This document shows, piece by piece, positions 44,537-54,600 of a DNA stretch of 64,000 nt (position 1 is the first letter of the stretch; every line of letters starts with the position of its first letter). The stretch comes from Arcicella rosea (lineage in GTDB: Bacteria; Bacteroidota; Bacteroidia; Cytophagales; Spirosomataceae): NCBI RefSeq assembly GCF_040543805.1, contig NZ_JBEUMS010000003.1, positions 1-64,000 on the forward strand. The letters are read 5' to 3'. A program made the translations under genes and the position numbers. The notes below the pieces were generated by a model that did not search any database, was not told the origin of the DNA, and saw nothing but the letters and a program-made list of their open reading frames with translations.

Positions 44537-45196
44537 TTAAACCTCATTCACAACTAATTTACTAACATATTCTGGAACAGGTAAATCAAATTGCATTTTT
44601 GGGTCAGTAATGGGTGTTTGGGCTTGCAATTTCAGCGGTAAAACTCCTGCCCAAACTGGAAAATCATAATCTTCTTGATCATCGTTTGGTGGTCCACTTC
44701 TAGTTTTGGCCGAGGCTTCTTCTAAAGGAAATGAAATAATCATTGTTTTTTGCATTTCACTTTTTGAAGGCAAACGTACATTGTCCCAACGTCCTGAGAT
44801 AAATTGCTCGGTAATGGCAATCAAAGAATCCCAACGTTCCTCTTCGTCCGTCACAACTGTTCCTTTGGCAAACATCACCACCGAACGATAATTGACAGAA
44901 TGACTAAACGCCGACCTTGCCAAAACCAATCCATCAATTAAAGAAACACTCAAACAAACTGTTCTGCCGTCGGCAATGGCTCGCATAAAATGACTGCCTA
45001 CTGAGCCATGAATATATAATTTATTGCCAATGCGTCCGTACCCCGTGGGAATACACATCGGAGTTTCTCTTTCTACATAAGAAACATGACAAAAAAGTCC
45101 TTCATCTAAAATACTGTAAATAGTTTCTTCAGTATAATCTCCTTTTTTTGCCGCACGGCTAATTTTTGTTCTTTCAGTAATTGGTAATGTTGCCAT
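44537..45196 (-). CDS. Pyridoxamine 5'-phosphate oxidase-like flavin protein
   Basis: A 219-residue split-barrel flavin-binding protein (PNPOx-like). The N-terminal part SILDEGLFCHVSYVERETPMCIPTGYGRIGNKLYIHGS (about 28-65, shown only in outline) and the middle SVNYRSVVMFAKGT are family features. The function of this group (Pyridox_oxidase/FMN or F420 type) is not fixed. It is divergent from a MocR-type regulator (93 bp between start codons), a pairing that suggests vitamin B6-linked control. Confidence 0.85.
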   Translation of the reverse strand: MATLPITERTKISRAAKKGDYTEETIYSILDEGLFCHVSYVERETPMCIPTGYGRIGNKLYIHGSVGSHFMRAIADGRTVCLSVSLIDGLVLARSAFSHSVNYRSVVMFAKGTVVTDEEERWDSLIAITEQFISGRWDNVRLPSKSEMQKTMIISFPLEEASAKTRSGPPNDDQEDYDFPVWAGVLPLKLQAQTPITDPKMQFDLPVPEYVSKLVVNEV

Positions 45197-45289
45197 AATT
45201 TTAAAGGGTTTATCTTCAAATCTTTCTGCAAATCTCTATCTTTACTGGCTTGTTATAGTATGCCACAATTTTAACATCAAGTAGTCCAG

Positions 45290-46744
45290 ATGGAAATACC
45301 TTTTAAAACTTTAATCGATATCAAGAAGGATTCTTCATTGCCAGTTTACGTACAAATTGCTAATGAAATCATCAAAAATATTCAATCAGGTATTCTGAAA
45401 AAAGGCACAAAATTGTTGAGTTCTCGACAAATGGCGGAGCTTTTGGCACTTCACCGAAAAACCGTTGTGGCGGCTTATGATGAATTGTATTCACAAGGTT
45501 GGATTGAAATTTTGCCTAAGAAAGGCACTTTTATCGCCCAACATCTTCCGAATGTTAAGCCTGTTCAGCTCTCCAAACAAGATTTTGAAGCAAAGAGTAA
45601 AGAAGACTTTTCGATGAATTTCACTAAAAATACTTTGGTGAAAATCCCTCCAATTATTACGCAAAGACTGGCTTTTAATGATGGTTTGCCTGATGTACGT
45701 TTAGCTCCTCGTGATGAACTAGCTCGTTTATATGCACATTATATCAAATTTGGCGAGCCATCAGTTTTGCAATATACTTCTGTGTATGGAGCTCTACGTC
45801 TTCGTGAAGTTTTTGCCAAAGTATTGAACGAAACTCGTGGAATGAATACTTCGCCCGAACAAATTATTACAACTCGTGGTAGCCAAATGGCGATTTACTT
45901 GGTGGGTTTAGCCCTTTTTGAAAAAGGTGATGAAGTAATTGTTGGTGATTTGAACTATCCTGCGACCAACATGACTTTCGCTACGTTAGGTGCAAAATTG
46001 AACACTATTCCGATTGATGAAGAGGGAATTGTGGTAGATGCTATTGAAGATATTTGTCGGCAAAAATCTATCAAAGCGATTTATGTTACTTCGCATCATT
46101 ATCATCCTACTACGGTAACGCTTACGCCAGAACGAAGAATTAAACTCTTGGCTTTGGCAGAAAAGTATCGTTTTTATATCCTTGAAGACGATTACGACTA
46201 CGATTTTCATTATGCCAATCGACCAGTTTTACCTTTGGCAAGTGCCGACCGACATGGTTTGGTGGTGTATATTGGTTCTTTTACCAAAAAAATTGCCCCA
46301 ACATTTCGAGTGGGCTACGTGGTGGCGAAGCAGGAAATTATTGAAGAATTAGCCAAATTACGACGCATCATCGACCGACAAGGCGATACTATTTTAGAAT
46401 TGTCCTTGGCTGATATGCTGGAAAATGGCACGCTGAAACGGCACGCCGCTAAAGTGTTGAAGATTTACAGAGAACGGCGAGATTTTACTTGTGATTTATT
46501 GAAAAACGAATTGGGCGATGTTATCAATTTTAAAGTACCAGACGGCGGTATGGCGATTTGGGCAAAGTTTGACAAAAGTATTTCTTTGATAGAGCTTGCT
46601 CCAAAATTAATTAAAAACGGTTTGTACATTTCAGATGGAGCGGCATATCCAACAGAAAATGCGTGCAGACTGGGCTTTGCTTCCATGAATTTTAAAGAGA
46701 CTGAGGATGCAGTGAAGATTTTGAAAAATGGGATTTTTAAATAA
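45290..46744 (+). CDS. MocR-type transcriptional regulator (GntR plus aminotransferase fold)
   Basis: A 484-residue two-part regulator. Residues 1-80 are a GntR winged helix (LPVYVQIANEIIKNIQSGILKKGTKLLSSRQMAELL). Residues 110-484 are a fold-type I aminotransferase with the PLP region YILEDDYDYDF and the Schiff-base Lys in SFTKKIAP, plus FRVGYVVA. These proteins sense PLP or amino-acid-PLP adducts (PdxR, GabR). It is divergent from the pyridoxamine-oxidase-like gene, probably its target. The start at 45290 follows AAGTAGTCCAG and is the first ATG. Confidence 0.92.
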   Translation: MEIPFKTLIDIKKDSSLPVYVQIANEIIKNIQSGILKKGTKLLSSRQMAELLALHRKTVVAAYDELYSQGWIEILPKKGTFIAQHLPNVKPVQLSKQDFEAKSKEDFSMNFTKNTLVKIPPIITQRLAFNDGLPDVRLAPRDELARLYAHYIKFGEPSVLQYTSVYGALRLREVFAKVLNETRGMNTSPEQIITTRGSQMAIYLVGLALFEKGDEVIVGDLNYPATNMTFATLGAKLNTIPIDEEGIVVDAIEDICRQKSIKAIYVTSHHYHPTTVTLTPERRIKLLALAEKYRFYILEDDYDYDFHYANRPVLPLASADRHGLVVYIGSFTKKIAPTFRVGYVVAKQEIIEELAKLRRIIDRQGDTILELSLADMLENGTLKRHAAKVLKIYRERRDFTCDLLKNELGDVINFKVPDGGMAIWAKFDKSISLIELAPKLIKNGLYISDGAAYPTENACRLGFASMNFKETEDAVKILKNGIFK

Positions 46745-46767
46745 TTATGATGTAAATAATTAAACTT

Positions 46768-46844
46768 GTAGCGGCAACCCTTGCGGTTGCCGTTCTTGAT
46801 AATAACCATTCTGACGAAACGGCAACCGCAAGGGTTGCCGCTAC
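46768..46844. repeat. Long perfect palindrome between convergent genes
   Basis: Two 27-bp arms (46768-46794 and 46818-46844), perfectly complementary, with a 23-nt centre. The arms are much more GC-rich (motif GCGGCAACCCTTGCGG) than the neighbourhood. It lies between the convergent MocR and glycoside-hydrolase genes, so it could terminate both, but the high GC and self-complementarity also fit a dispersed REP-like element. There is no T-tract directly after it. Confidence 0.75.
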
Positions 46845-46882
46845 TGCAATCACATAGATTTTGGGGGATTCTGTTTTATATT

Positions 46883-49756
46883 TTATTCTCCCTTCAACAA
46901 ACGCACAGGTCCCAAAAGTCCAGAAGGCATTAATTTCCAATCGGGTTTGATGGTGATATTGGTTTTGGTAAAACGTTCGTTTGCAGGTTTTTCACGGTCG
47001 CCGATGAGTCGGTTTCGCCAAGTATTTACTATTTCTATTTCCAATTCATTACCTTTTTCTTTCAATAAACCTTTTACGGAAACGCTAAAAGGTGGACACC
47101 ATAAAATGCCTAAATCTTTGCCATTCAATTTTACTTTGGCAATGCCTACATCTTTTACTTCACCCAAATCTAAGTACTCATTATTTTGAAGATTGCTTAC
47201 ATCAAACTGCGTTTTGTAAATAGCTGTGCCAGAATAATACTTGATTCCTTCTTCTGGGCGTTCTGTCCAGTCATACAATTTATCAAAAGTCGTCCAATTT
47301 GTTCCGCCCCATTTTGGGTCAAAATATACTTGCCAAGTAGTATTTAAGTTTTGCTTTTCTTGATATTGTACAAAATCTGTATTTTCTGTTTTGGGTACTT
47401 GCGACAGCTTTTTTCTAAAAACAACAAAGACTGAACCGTAAGGATTAAATGCTAATGGAATACTAATTTGCCCATTCGCTAAAGTATAATTTTTAGCAGG
47501 AATAATGCTTCCCGTAACAGCATCCCACAATTCTGGTACTCTGTCACCAATGCTAAAATTTGCAGTTACTTGTGCTTTTTTTTTATTCTGACTACTGATA
47601 AAGTAAAAATCCATTGCTCCAGCTTTTCGGTGGATATAATCAAAGTTTTGTGTCGCTTCTTTATTCGTCCATTCACAATCGGGTAAAATGTGATTGGCTT
47701 TCAGTACTTCTCTGGCAGTTTTACCCCAAATGATTTTGCCTTTTCCATATTGTTTTTCGCCTGTTGTACTTTCATCATTTCCCCAAATTTGTTGAGCAAT
47801 TTTGGCTCTTTCTAATTCAGCATTTGGCGATGCCACCAAACTGGAGGTACTCAATGGTTTTGTTCCGATTATTGTTGCTCCTTCTAAGAGTAATTGTTGT
47901 ACTTTTTTCAAAGCTTTCAATGATAAAATCTTATGATTTGGCAATACCAAAACTCGATAAGAATCACCATGTGGTAAATAGATTTTACCATCTTTTACTG
48001 ATAGTGCTAATAATCTATCTTCATTAATTACGTCATAATCATATTCTGGTAAAGCTCCTGCGGGGTCATCGGCTTTGTAGCGTGCTAAGTTCGGTGCATG
48101 ATCGCCATAATAATACAATACATCGGCTACGGCTCTGCCTTCTTGCATCATATAATGGCAACGACTTAAGTATTGAATAAATGCCGTTGAATAATTCCAC
48201 CAAGTAACATTCGGATTGAAATGCGTTCCCGCAAAATACTCTTGTCCGGGCAAGCCCATTTCTTTGGGCGAACAAGTAAAAGTATGTAAATAAATTAGGT
48301 TTAAACCTGCACAAAATTCATGGTCTGCACTGGGTTTCATATCTGACCAAATAACGTCATTCCAATGTGGTCCAATCGTTGTGAAAGATTCTGCCCCAAC
48401 CAATTTTTTATTATAAATCTTTGCGGCACTGGCTGCTTGTTTTACAAAAAAGCGGTCAATGTCTTTTGAGCGATGTGGTGAAGGCGACCAAAATTCACTC
48501 ATCATAATTTCAGAATGTCCGTAGTTTTTCAAGCCATCAAAAGGGCCTGCATGTGGGCCTGCCGACTCAGGTTGTATCCCCATGCCATACTTTTTAGCTC
48601 GTAAAGCAAATACTTTGTAATGATTATCCGAAATACAATCGCTCAAAGTTTTTCTTAAATCATTCAAGAAATTATTACTTGCTTCACGGCTTTCAATGAT
48701 TTTTCCTGCCAATACGGGCAAATATGGAATGGGGTCATAGCCCCTTCTTTTTTTGAATTCATTTTCAAAACCATCCGACCAGTTCATTCCTCCTGCTTCA
48801 AAACTATCGGTTTGTAAATAGCGTAAGGTTTTACCCGCCATTGTGCCAATCATTTTTAGTAAAGGCTCAACATTGGTATCCCAGTAACGATTAAAATGTT
48901 TTTCGCTGGTATAGTCAATCACCATGCCTTGCCATTTGCCACTTGAGGTAGAAACCTCCGCACCCGTTACGGTGTAGCCCATGCGTAAAATAAGCCAATT
49001 CCCTTTGGGCGCTTGCCAGTGGAGTTTGCCATTTTTTACCCATTGCGATACATTGATTACTTCTTTTTTCTGAGCATCCTCTTCGCCAGTTGTAGCAGGA
49101 ATATCCACTAACAAAGGTCTGGTTTCGGGTACAGACCAGCCTACTTCACGAGTAGCGGCTTTGTTTTCAAAATCTTTGATAGGTTTGCGGTCTTTAATCC
49201 CTTTATCTGGAATTGCCAAGACTACAATTTCTCTGTAGAAATCATCTTTGATTTTGGGCAAAGGCAAAGTAATATCAACCATTTTACCACCTTGTAATTG
49301 GGTTTCAGATGAAACTACTTGCTTGGCAGCTTCGGCTGGCTTAATATCGGGACCACCCAAATTCCAACCGCTTTGGATACTCAGTGACATCACTAAACCC
49401 AAACGATTCGCTTCTTTAATGGCGTGTAAATAAAGTGCTCGCCAAGCTTTTGAGCCAAACATCGGACCTTCTGGCACATCGCCATTTCCTCTTTGATTGT
49501 AGCCACCCGCATCAAAAATACAAGCTCCACTAAAACCTTTGGCTTTCATTTCTTCTAAATCACGAGTAATGGCTTCTTTGGTAACATTACCATTCAGCCA
49601 CCACCACCAACAACGAATACCGAATTGTTGGGTTGGTTTTTGGAAAATATCTTCAGTAATAACTGTTGCCTTTTGTTGAGAAACACTTCGATAACTTGCT
49701 AGTAAACAAGCTAATAACAGAAAGAGTAAAGGAGTTTTTTTGCGAATATTATTCAT
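46883..49756 (-). CDS. GH106-like alpha-L-rhamnosidase-type glycoside hydrolase (locus 2)
   Basis: A 957-residue exported enzyme. After the signal peptide (to about SVSQQKA) the N-terminal domain shows the family opening FGIRCWWWWLNGNVTKEAI...DLEEMKAKGFSGACIFD. A (beta/alpha)8 catalytic barrel follows (LRYLQTDSFEAGGMNW, GIQPESAGPHAGP, KLVGAESFTT) and C-terminal beta-sandwich domains finish it, the last resembling a GH2-type sugar-binding domain (VKLNGKDLGILWCPPF). GH106 enzymes release L-rhamnose; I assign the family by overall pattern, not by search. It follows the SusCD pair of locus 2 and suggests a rhamnose-containing glycan as its substrate. Confidence 0.8.
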   Translation of the reverse strand: MNNIRKKTPLLFLLLACLLASYRSVSQQKATVITEDIFQKPTQQFGIRCWWWWLNGNVTKEAITRDLEEMKAKGFSGACIFDAGGYNQRGNGDVPEGPMFGSKAWRALYLHAIKEANRLGLVMSLSIQSGWNLGGPDIKPAEAAKQVVSSETQLQGGKMVDITLPLPKIKDDFYREIVVLAIPDKGIKDRKPIKDFENKAATREVGWSVPETRPLLVDIPATTGEEDAQKKEVINVSQWVKNGKLHWQAPKGNWLILRMGYTVTGAEVSTSSGKWQGMVIDYTSEKHFNRYWDTNVEPLLKMIGTMAGKTLRYLQTDSFEAGGMNWSDGFENEFKKRRGYDPIPYLPVLAGKIIESREASNNFLNDLRKTLSDCISDNHYKVFALRAKKYGMGIQPESAGPHAGPFDGLKNYGHSEIMMSEFWSPSPHRSKDIDRFFVKQAASAAKIYNKKLVGAESFTTIGPHWNDVIWSDMKPSADHEFCAGLNLIYLHTFTCSPKEMGLPGQEYFAGTHFNPNVTWWNYSTAFIQYLSRCHYMMQEGRAVADVLYYYGDHAPNLARYKADDPAGALPEYDYDVINEDRLLALSVKDGKIYLPHGDSYRVLVLPNHKILSLKALKKVQQLLLEGATIIGTKPLSTSSLVASPNAELERAKIAQQIWGNDESTTGEKQYGKGKIIWGKTAREVLKANHILPDCEWTNKEATQNFDYIHRKAGAMDFYFISSQNKKKAQVTANFSIGDRVPELWDAVTGSIIPAKNYTLANGQISIPLAFNPYGSVFVVFRKKLSQVPKTENTDFVQYQEKQNLNTTWQVYFDPKWGGTNWTTFDKLYDWTERPEEGIKYYSGTAIYKTQFDVSNLQNNEYLDLGEVKDVGIAKVKLNGKDLGILWCPPFSVSVKGLLKEKGNELEIEIVNTWRNRLIGDREKPANERFTKTNITIKPDWKLMPSGLLGPVRLLKGE

Positions 49757-49799
49757 GGAAAGAGTCTTTTAGAGGAGCGAGAATCGCAATAAGGTAAAA

Positions 49800-49830
49800 G
49801 ATTAGACAACTTTTTGAAAGTTGCCTAATC
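49800..49830 (-). terminator. Hairpin between the repeat array and the glycoside-hydrolase gene
   Basis: Stem GATTAG-A-CAACTTT (49800-49813) / AAAGTTG-C-CTAATC (49817-49830) with one mismatch and a 3-nt loop. It lies just downstream of the 42-bp repeats on the minus strand, upstream of the hydrolase gene. It could end the susCD transcript; the T-tract is short (CTTTTACC). Confidence 0.55.
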
Positions 49831-49861
49831 TGAAAATTTTCCAACATTGTTAATATAGCCA

Positions 49862-50158
49862 CCTGCAATGGTAATATTAGCGACTGCATTCATGATATTA
49901 CCGCCTGCAATGCTAATATTAGCGACTGCATTTATGATATTATCACCTGCAATGCTAATATTAGCGACTGCATTCATGATATTGACACCTGCAACGGTAA
50001 TATTAGTGACTGCATTCATGATATTGACACCTGCAATGGTAATATTAGCGACTGCATTTATGATATTGCAACCTGCAATGGTAATATTAGCGACTGCATT
50101 CATGATATTGCAACCTGCAATGGTAATATTAGCGACTGCATTCATGATATTGCAACCT
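49862..50158. repeat. 42-bp tandem repeat array, seven copies
   Basis: Seven contiguous 42-bp units; CCTGCAA begins at 49862, 49904, 49946, 49988, 50030, 50072 and 50114, and a partial eighth at 50156. Each has a constant core (GTAATATTAGCGACTGCATT) and a variable 3-4-nt junction. The array makes both strands open because 42 is a multiple of three, but substitutions fall at all codon positions, so I treat it as non-coding. It starts right after the susD stop codon of locus 2 (the stop is at 50175). The 418-bp gap has no other gene. Confidence 0.95.
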
Positions 50159-50174
50159 GCAATGCAGAAATTAT

Positions 50175-51629
50175 CTACTTCGTTGTCGTGATTTGCGTTT
50201 CACGATATGGATAAGGGAATTTCAATGCAATTGTTGCAAATGAACTTGGTAGAATATAAGACTTCAAAGCTTTTTCTTTGATAGCATGAGCCGTCATTAC
50301 CGCTACAGCATCACCAGTACGCACTAAGTCGAACCAACGGTGATTTTCAAAAGCTAATTCTACCCTTCTTTCTTGCTGAATAGCCGCTCTCATTGCTGAT
50401 TGTGAAGTAATATTCGTTTGCGTTTTAGCCGACAATCCTGCTCTAAGACGTATTCTATTCAATAAATCAAAAGCCGTTTGATTGGGGAAACTAATCTCAT
50501 TCAAAGCTTCAGCTTGCATCAATAACACATCCGCCAAACGAGTAACGATAAAGTTATCTCCCGTATTAAAACGCTCTAAATAAGGTGGATTCGCATACTT
50601 CTGAATATATGGAACAACTTTCTTAGAAGTAGGATCGGTAAATGCTGTATTGATAGATGCCGTAAAACGCTTATCGCCAACTTCATAAGCATCCATAAGG
50701 TCTTGCGTAGGAATATTCCAACCCGCTGCTGCACCAGATGCCAAAGCAAAACCAGTAACGATAGTTCCTGAATTATAAGGAGCAAATGAATAAGCAAAAT
50801 TGCTACTCTTCCCACCTGGTCCTTCTACGTATTGAATTTCAAAAATAGATTCAGCCGTGTTTTTCTTCTTGAAATTATCAGCATAATTGGCATTTAATTG
50901 ATAAGCACCTTCCGTTTCAATGGTTTTTAATAAATCATTGGCAGCAGTATAATTCTTTTGGGTCAGATATACTTTTGCTAATAAAGTTTTAGCCGCACCA
51001 GAAGTAGCTCTACCTAAATCAGCGCCTAAAAATGAAGCTGGAAGTTTTGCAATTGCTACTTTAAAATCATCAATAATGGCTTTATATACTTCTGTTTCAA
51101 GTACTCTTGGAGCAGTAGCGAAGGCATCTTCTGGAGAATTTACTTCTTTCAAAATCAAAGGCACATCACCAAATACTCTTGTTAAGTTGAAGTAATAAAA
51201 AGCTCTTAAAAAACGAGCTTCGCCTTCTAATCTATCACGAGTGGCTTGGTCGAATGTAGCTGAAGAAAGCTTCGTCAATAAAAGATTGCAACGACTGATG
51301 CCCAAGTAACTTGCACTGAAAAATGACTGAAAATTAGCATTCTGGTCGTTTTCTCTGAATTCATCCAACTCTTCACGAATCGTTCCAGAGCGGTCGGATG
51401 TGTTTTGTTGATAAGAAGTATTATCAGAACGCATTTCAGCAAAAAGCCATAAAGAACCCGTTTGAATTCCTTGAAGCGGAGAATATGCCGCATTCACAGC
51501 TTGAATAAATTGCTCTTTGGTTTGATAGAAATTATCTACCGAACCGTTTGTATCAGGCGTTAATTCAAGGAAAGAATCCTTACAAGCAACTAAAGCCAAA
51601 GAAAGTAATAGTATCGTTATTTTTTTCAT
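50175..51629 (-). CDS. SusD/RagB family outer-membrane lipoprotein (locus 2)
   Basis: A 484-residue SusD-like protein: lipobox LVAC (Cys16), the N-terminal family segment (TPDTNGSVDNFYQTKEQF), TPR-like helices (LEGEARFLRAFYYFNLTRVFGDVPL) and the C-terminal signature QQERRVELAFENHRWFDLVRTGDA. It begins 12 bases after susC and is cotranscribed. It is shorter than the locus 1 SusD (545). It likely captures the glycan processed by the GH106-like enzyme. Confidence 0.95.
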   Translation of the reverse strand: MKKITILLLSLALVACKDSFLELTPDTNGSVDNFYQTKEQFIQAVNAAYSPLQGIQTGSLWLFAEMRSDNTSYQQNTSDRSGTIREELDEFRENDQNANFQSFFSASYLGISRCNLLLTKLSSATFDQATRDRLEGEARFLRAFYYFNLTRVFGDVPLILKEVNSPEDAFATAPRVLETEVYKAIIDDFKVAIAKLPASFLGADLGRATSGAAKTLLAKVYLTQKNYTAANDLLKTIETEGAYQLNANYADNFKKKNTAESIFEIQYVEGPGGKSSNFAYSFAPYNSGTIVTGFALASGAAAGWNIPTQDLMDAYEVGDKRFTASINTAFTDPTSKKVVPYIQKYANPPYLERFNTGDNFIVTRLADVLLMQAEALNEISFPNQTAFDLLNRIRLRAGLSAKTQTNITSQSAMRAAIQQERRVELAFENHRWFDLVRTGDAVAVMTAHAIKEKALKSYILPSSFATIALKFPYPYRETQITTTK

Positions 51630-51641
51630 GTCGGTTCTTGA

Positions 51642-54600
51642 TTAAAATTTACAATTAACTCCTAAAGTATAAGTTGCCGCAACAGGATAACTACCATAAT
51701 TTACGCCCGGAGCTAATGAATTACTACCATTGAAACCTACTTCAGGGAATGAACCTGTATAAGAAGAAACCGTGAAAAGATTTTGACCAGAAACATAAGC
51801 TCTTAATCCTTTGAAGTATTTCTTAGGTTTGAAATTATAACCCAAAGTAATGTTTCTCACAACCATATAAGAACCATCCATTACCCAAGCATCACTAGTA
51901 TTTCTTGAAAAAGAATCACCTGCCAAGGCAGAACCCGCACTTTGAATTCTACCAGTTCCTTGGTTATTGATGTCTTTGTAAGCATTAATTACATCTTTGT
52001 GAAGATTGAACACGCCATCTTGGTTGTAAAGAAATCTTTTGTAAAAATCTAAGATTTGTCCGCCTTGCGAGCCATTAATAAGCATTGAGAAATCGAAATT
52101 ACCATAACTTACACGGTTGGTCATGCCCCAAATAAAGTTTGGATACGGACTACCGATAACGGTTTGGTCGTTTCCATCAATCTTTCCGTCTTTGTTAATA
52201 TCTTCAAAGCGAATACTTCCAATCGTTTGCACCGAAGCACGAGGATATTTCGTTAAATCTTCTACTGTATTAAAGAAACCACCTGCCATTTTATAGCCAA
52301 AGAATAAGCCCATTGGTTCGTCAAGCATGGTTACACTTCCATTATCTCCAGATTGAATTCTGGTTCTATTTCCTAAACTGATTACTTTATTTCTGTTGAA
52401 AGAAATGTTGAAATCAGTATCCCAATGGAATTTACCTTTATTGATGTTTCTGCTACTTAAAGATATTTCTAAACCTTGATTTCGTACATTTCCTAAATTG
52501 GTAATGGTTGAATTAAAACCCGAAGAAGAAGGAATATCAATACTTTGCAACATACTTTCTGTAAATCTTTCATAAAGTTCGATGATAAGATTTAACTTTC
52601 CTTTCAATAAAGAAGCATCCAAACCAATGTCTGTTTGTTTAGATTGTTCCCAACCTAAATTGGTATTTCCCAGAGAATTAATCGCCTGACCTGTTACAAT
52701 TTTTCCACCAAAAACATAATTATCTAAGCCCAATAATTTCTGAGCAGTAAAGTTTCCGATATTATTGTTTCCAGCTAAACCGTAACTTACTCTTAGTTTT
52801 AAATCATCAACAATGTCGGATTTAGGAAAGAATTTCTCTTCTGAAACTCTCCAACCAACAGAAGCAGAAGGGAAAGTACCCCAACGATTATCCAAACCAA
52901 ATTTTGAAGAACCATCTCGTCTAACTGTTGCATTGAATAAATACTTGTCTTTATAAGCATAAGTAGCTCTTGCCAAATACGAAAGTAAAGCTCCTTTTCC
53001 ACCACCAGCCGAAGCACTTACGCCCGTTGCAATAGCCGAGTTAATGGTTTGAATAACATCATCTGCATAACCATTTCCATTAACTGTAGTTGACTTAAAT
53101 ATCTCTTTCTGAGCAGAATACCCTACCAAAGCCGTAAATCTATGCTCCTTAATGCTATGGCTATAAGTAAGAGTATTTTCTGATAACCAGTTGAAAGTAC
53201 GAGCAGAGTAATTACTTCCCGTAGCCAAAGTTGGCGGAGGATTACGGAAACCTCCAACGGTTGATGGAGTAAATTTATCCTGTGTATCAATCAATAAATC
53301 GGTGTTGAAAGTAGTCAAGAATTTAAGATTCGGTAAAATTTCTATGCCCAAATAAGTATTTGCCAAGGTACGGATGTTGTTTCCGTAATTAGTGGTATTT
53401 ACCAACATATTTACAGGATTGGCATTATTGAAAAATCCTGCCGAAGTAATATTGGGCGTATAAGTACCATCAGCTTGATAAACAGTCGGGAATGGACTAT
53501 TCAAATAAGATTGTGTAACAATGGCAGTATTGAAGTGTCCTTCGGTTTCTGCTAAATGCCTGATAGTAAACGAAGGAGAAATATTTAATCCAACCGTGAT
53601 TTTCTTAGAAATATTAGCGTCAATATTTCCACGAATTGAAAAGCGTTGAAAATCAGTATTCAATAAAACACCTTGTTGATTAAAATAACCCAAAGAAACC
53701 ATCGAACGTAAATTTTCAGTTCCTTTTGTAATCGTTAAATTATAGTTTTGCATAGGTGCATTTCGGCTCATTGCATTAAACCAGTTTGTTCCTGCACCAA
53801 TACTACTTGGATTGCGATAAGCCTCCGCAACAGTATTAATATCAAAAGCTTGTCCTTTAATCGCAGCTAAACCTTGCGCAGCATCAATTCTATTCTGAGC
53901 AAATTCCGATGCACTCATTACTTGTACTCTGTTACGGTCTGGAACTGTTTGGATTCCCGTATAAACATTGAATTCTATATTGGTTGCTCCATTTTTAGCA
54001 TGTTTAGTCGTAATCAAAACAACGCCATTAGAACCTCTCGAACCATAAATAGCCGTAGAAGAAGCATCTTTTAAAATACTGATAGATTCAATATCATCAG
54101 GAGAAATCGTACTTAATGGATTGGATGTTTTGCTGTAATAGTTCGTCATCGGGAAACCGTCAATTACGTACAAAGGGTCATCACCTGCACCAATAGAGCC
54201 AGAACCTCGAATCCTGATAACAGGACCACTTCCTGGCGTACCCGAAACTTGGCTTACTTGCACACCCGCTACTTGTCCTGCCAATTTTTGGTCAACACTG
54301 GTAACAGGTAAATCTTTGATGTTTTGAGTTTTAATAGTTGCTACTGCACCTGTTACATCACGGCGGTCTTGGGTACCATAACCCACTACCACAATTTCTG
54401 ATAAAGTAACATTATCAATTGCTAAAGTAACGTTGATGGTACTTCTATTCCCTACAATAATATCTTGAGGAAGATAACCCACAAAGGAAAAAGTAAGTAC
54501 ACTCTGAGCATCAGGAACTGCTATTTTATATTCACCTTTACCATCTGTTGCTGTGCCTTTAGAAGTATCTTTTACTTTGATTGTTACGCCGGGCAAAGGT

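Noticed and set aside
49825..50191. Two overlapping small proteins read from the 42-bp repeats on opposite strands (14-residue units such as MNAVANITIAGCNI)
   Set aside because: The open frames follow from a period divisible by three. Differences between units fall mostly on first and second codon positions, and neither frame has a supported start.
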